64,000 bases of DNA from Suilimivivens sp964614185 (lineage in GTDB: Bacteria; Bacillota; Clostridia; Lachnospirales; Lachnospiraceae). The DNA is taken from NCBI GenBank assembly GCA_964614185.1, contig CAZTKJ010000006.1, positions 26,263-90,262 of the forward strand, given 5' to 3'. This document shows positions 63,966-64,000 of the stretch, piece by piece. Under the pieces are notes generated by a model that was given only the letters and a program-made list of their open reading frames with translations, ran no database searches and was not told where the DNA came from. The position numbers were made by a program, and so were the translations under genes. Every line of letters starts with the position of its first letter. Position 1 is the stretch's first letter.

Positions 63966-64000
63966 ATGGACAAGTTGTTGAGAGTAGAGAATTTATGTAA
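63966..64000 (+). CDS. Start of an ABC transporter ATP-binding protein (truncated by window edge)
   Basis: ATG 63966 with AAAGGAATAGG upstream (the upstream stop lies within it). The eleven visible codons read MDKLLRVENLC, a usual beginning of MacB/LolD-type ATPases. It lies 5 bases after the FtsX-like permease gene, so it is the likely partner. Nothing further can be seen. Confidence 0.7.
   Translation, partial: MDKLLRVENLC

Overview
This window looks like a chromosomal segment of an anaerobic, low-to-medium G+C Firmicute, most likely a member of the Lachnospiraceae (Clostridia). The signs are an anaerobic ribonucleotide reductase (nrdDG), SpoIID and SpoIIQ-type sporulation proteins, a large Clostridia/Bacillus-type SRP RNA beside tadA, several GGDEF proteins, carbohydrate ABC importers, BspA-like/transglutaminase-like surface proteins and a D-lactate dehydrogenase. 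No rRNA, CRISPR array, prophage or complete insertion sequence was seen. Genus-level placement is not possible from reading alone.

Layout. 0-1.1 kb: 3' part of a PRPP synthetase gene. 1.1-3.8 kb: an AT-rich accessory patch with a long-inverted-repeat (MITE-like) element, a cysteine-rich DUF3795 protein, a frameshifted small gene, an AbiH/SIR2-like candidate defence gene and a 60-codon remnant of a type I restriction specificity subunit. 3.8-14.2 kb: a leftward block for the cell envelope (a DUF6044-like membrane protein fused to an M3 peptidase, a family 2 glycosyltransferase, plsC, murF, ddl), then a GH9-like lipoprotein that seems catalytically dead and an amidohydrolase. 14.2-17.4 kb: SpoIIQ-like and SpoIID-like proteins, both with altered catalytic motifs, and an EF-hand-type protein preceded by a structured leader. 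17.6-21 kb: aconitase-family hydratase, tRNA-Ser(CGA), DUF2971 protein. 21-28 kb: VanW protein, a lipoprotein and a complete sugar ABC importer. 28-31.5 kb: nrdDG with an NrdR-box-like site and a Crp/Fnr regulator. 31.4-35 kb: YtrA-type GntR regulator with its ABC exporter, and a MATE pump. 35-41.4 kb: ECF sigma factor with a likely anti-sigma partner, tadA, SRP RNA, a sugar-sensor/GGDEF fusion, and a CdaR/PucR-like regulator. 41.4-50 kb: stand-alone sugar-ABC ATPase, membrane GGDEF protein, YesL-like protein, GNAT, D-LDH, lipase-like hydrolase, metG. 50-59 kb: two large related secreted proteins, PAP2 phosphatase, HAD-like/GNAT fusion. 59-64 kb: cyclophilin, then a TetR-controlled efflux locus (MFS, FtsX-type permease, start of its ATPase) that runs off the window.

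How the parts connect. The envelope block joins precursor synthesis (ddl, murF), phospholipid acylation (plsC) and surface glycan modification (GT2 plus DUF6044-like protein). The importer at 23.4-27.9 kb carries its own ATPase, while the single ATPase at 41.4 kb may serve other importers. Two GGDEF proteins point to c-di-GMP signalling tied to extracellular ligands. The most unusual items are the DUF6044-M3 fusion, the pseudo-GH9 lipoprotein, the SpoIID/SpoIIQ pair without recognisable catalytic residues, the competing-hairpin leader before the EF-hand protein, and the decayed defence patch around 1.7-3.7 kb.
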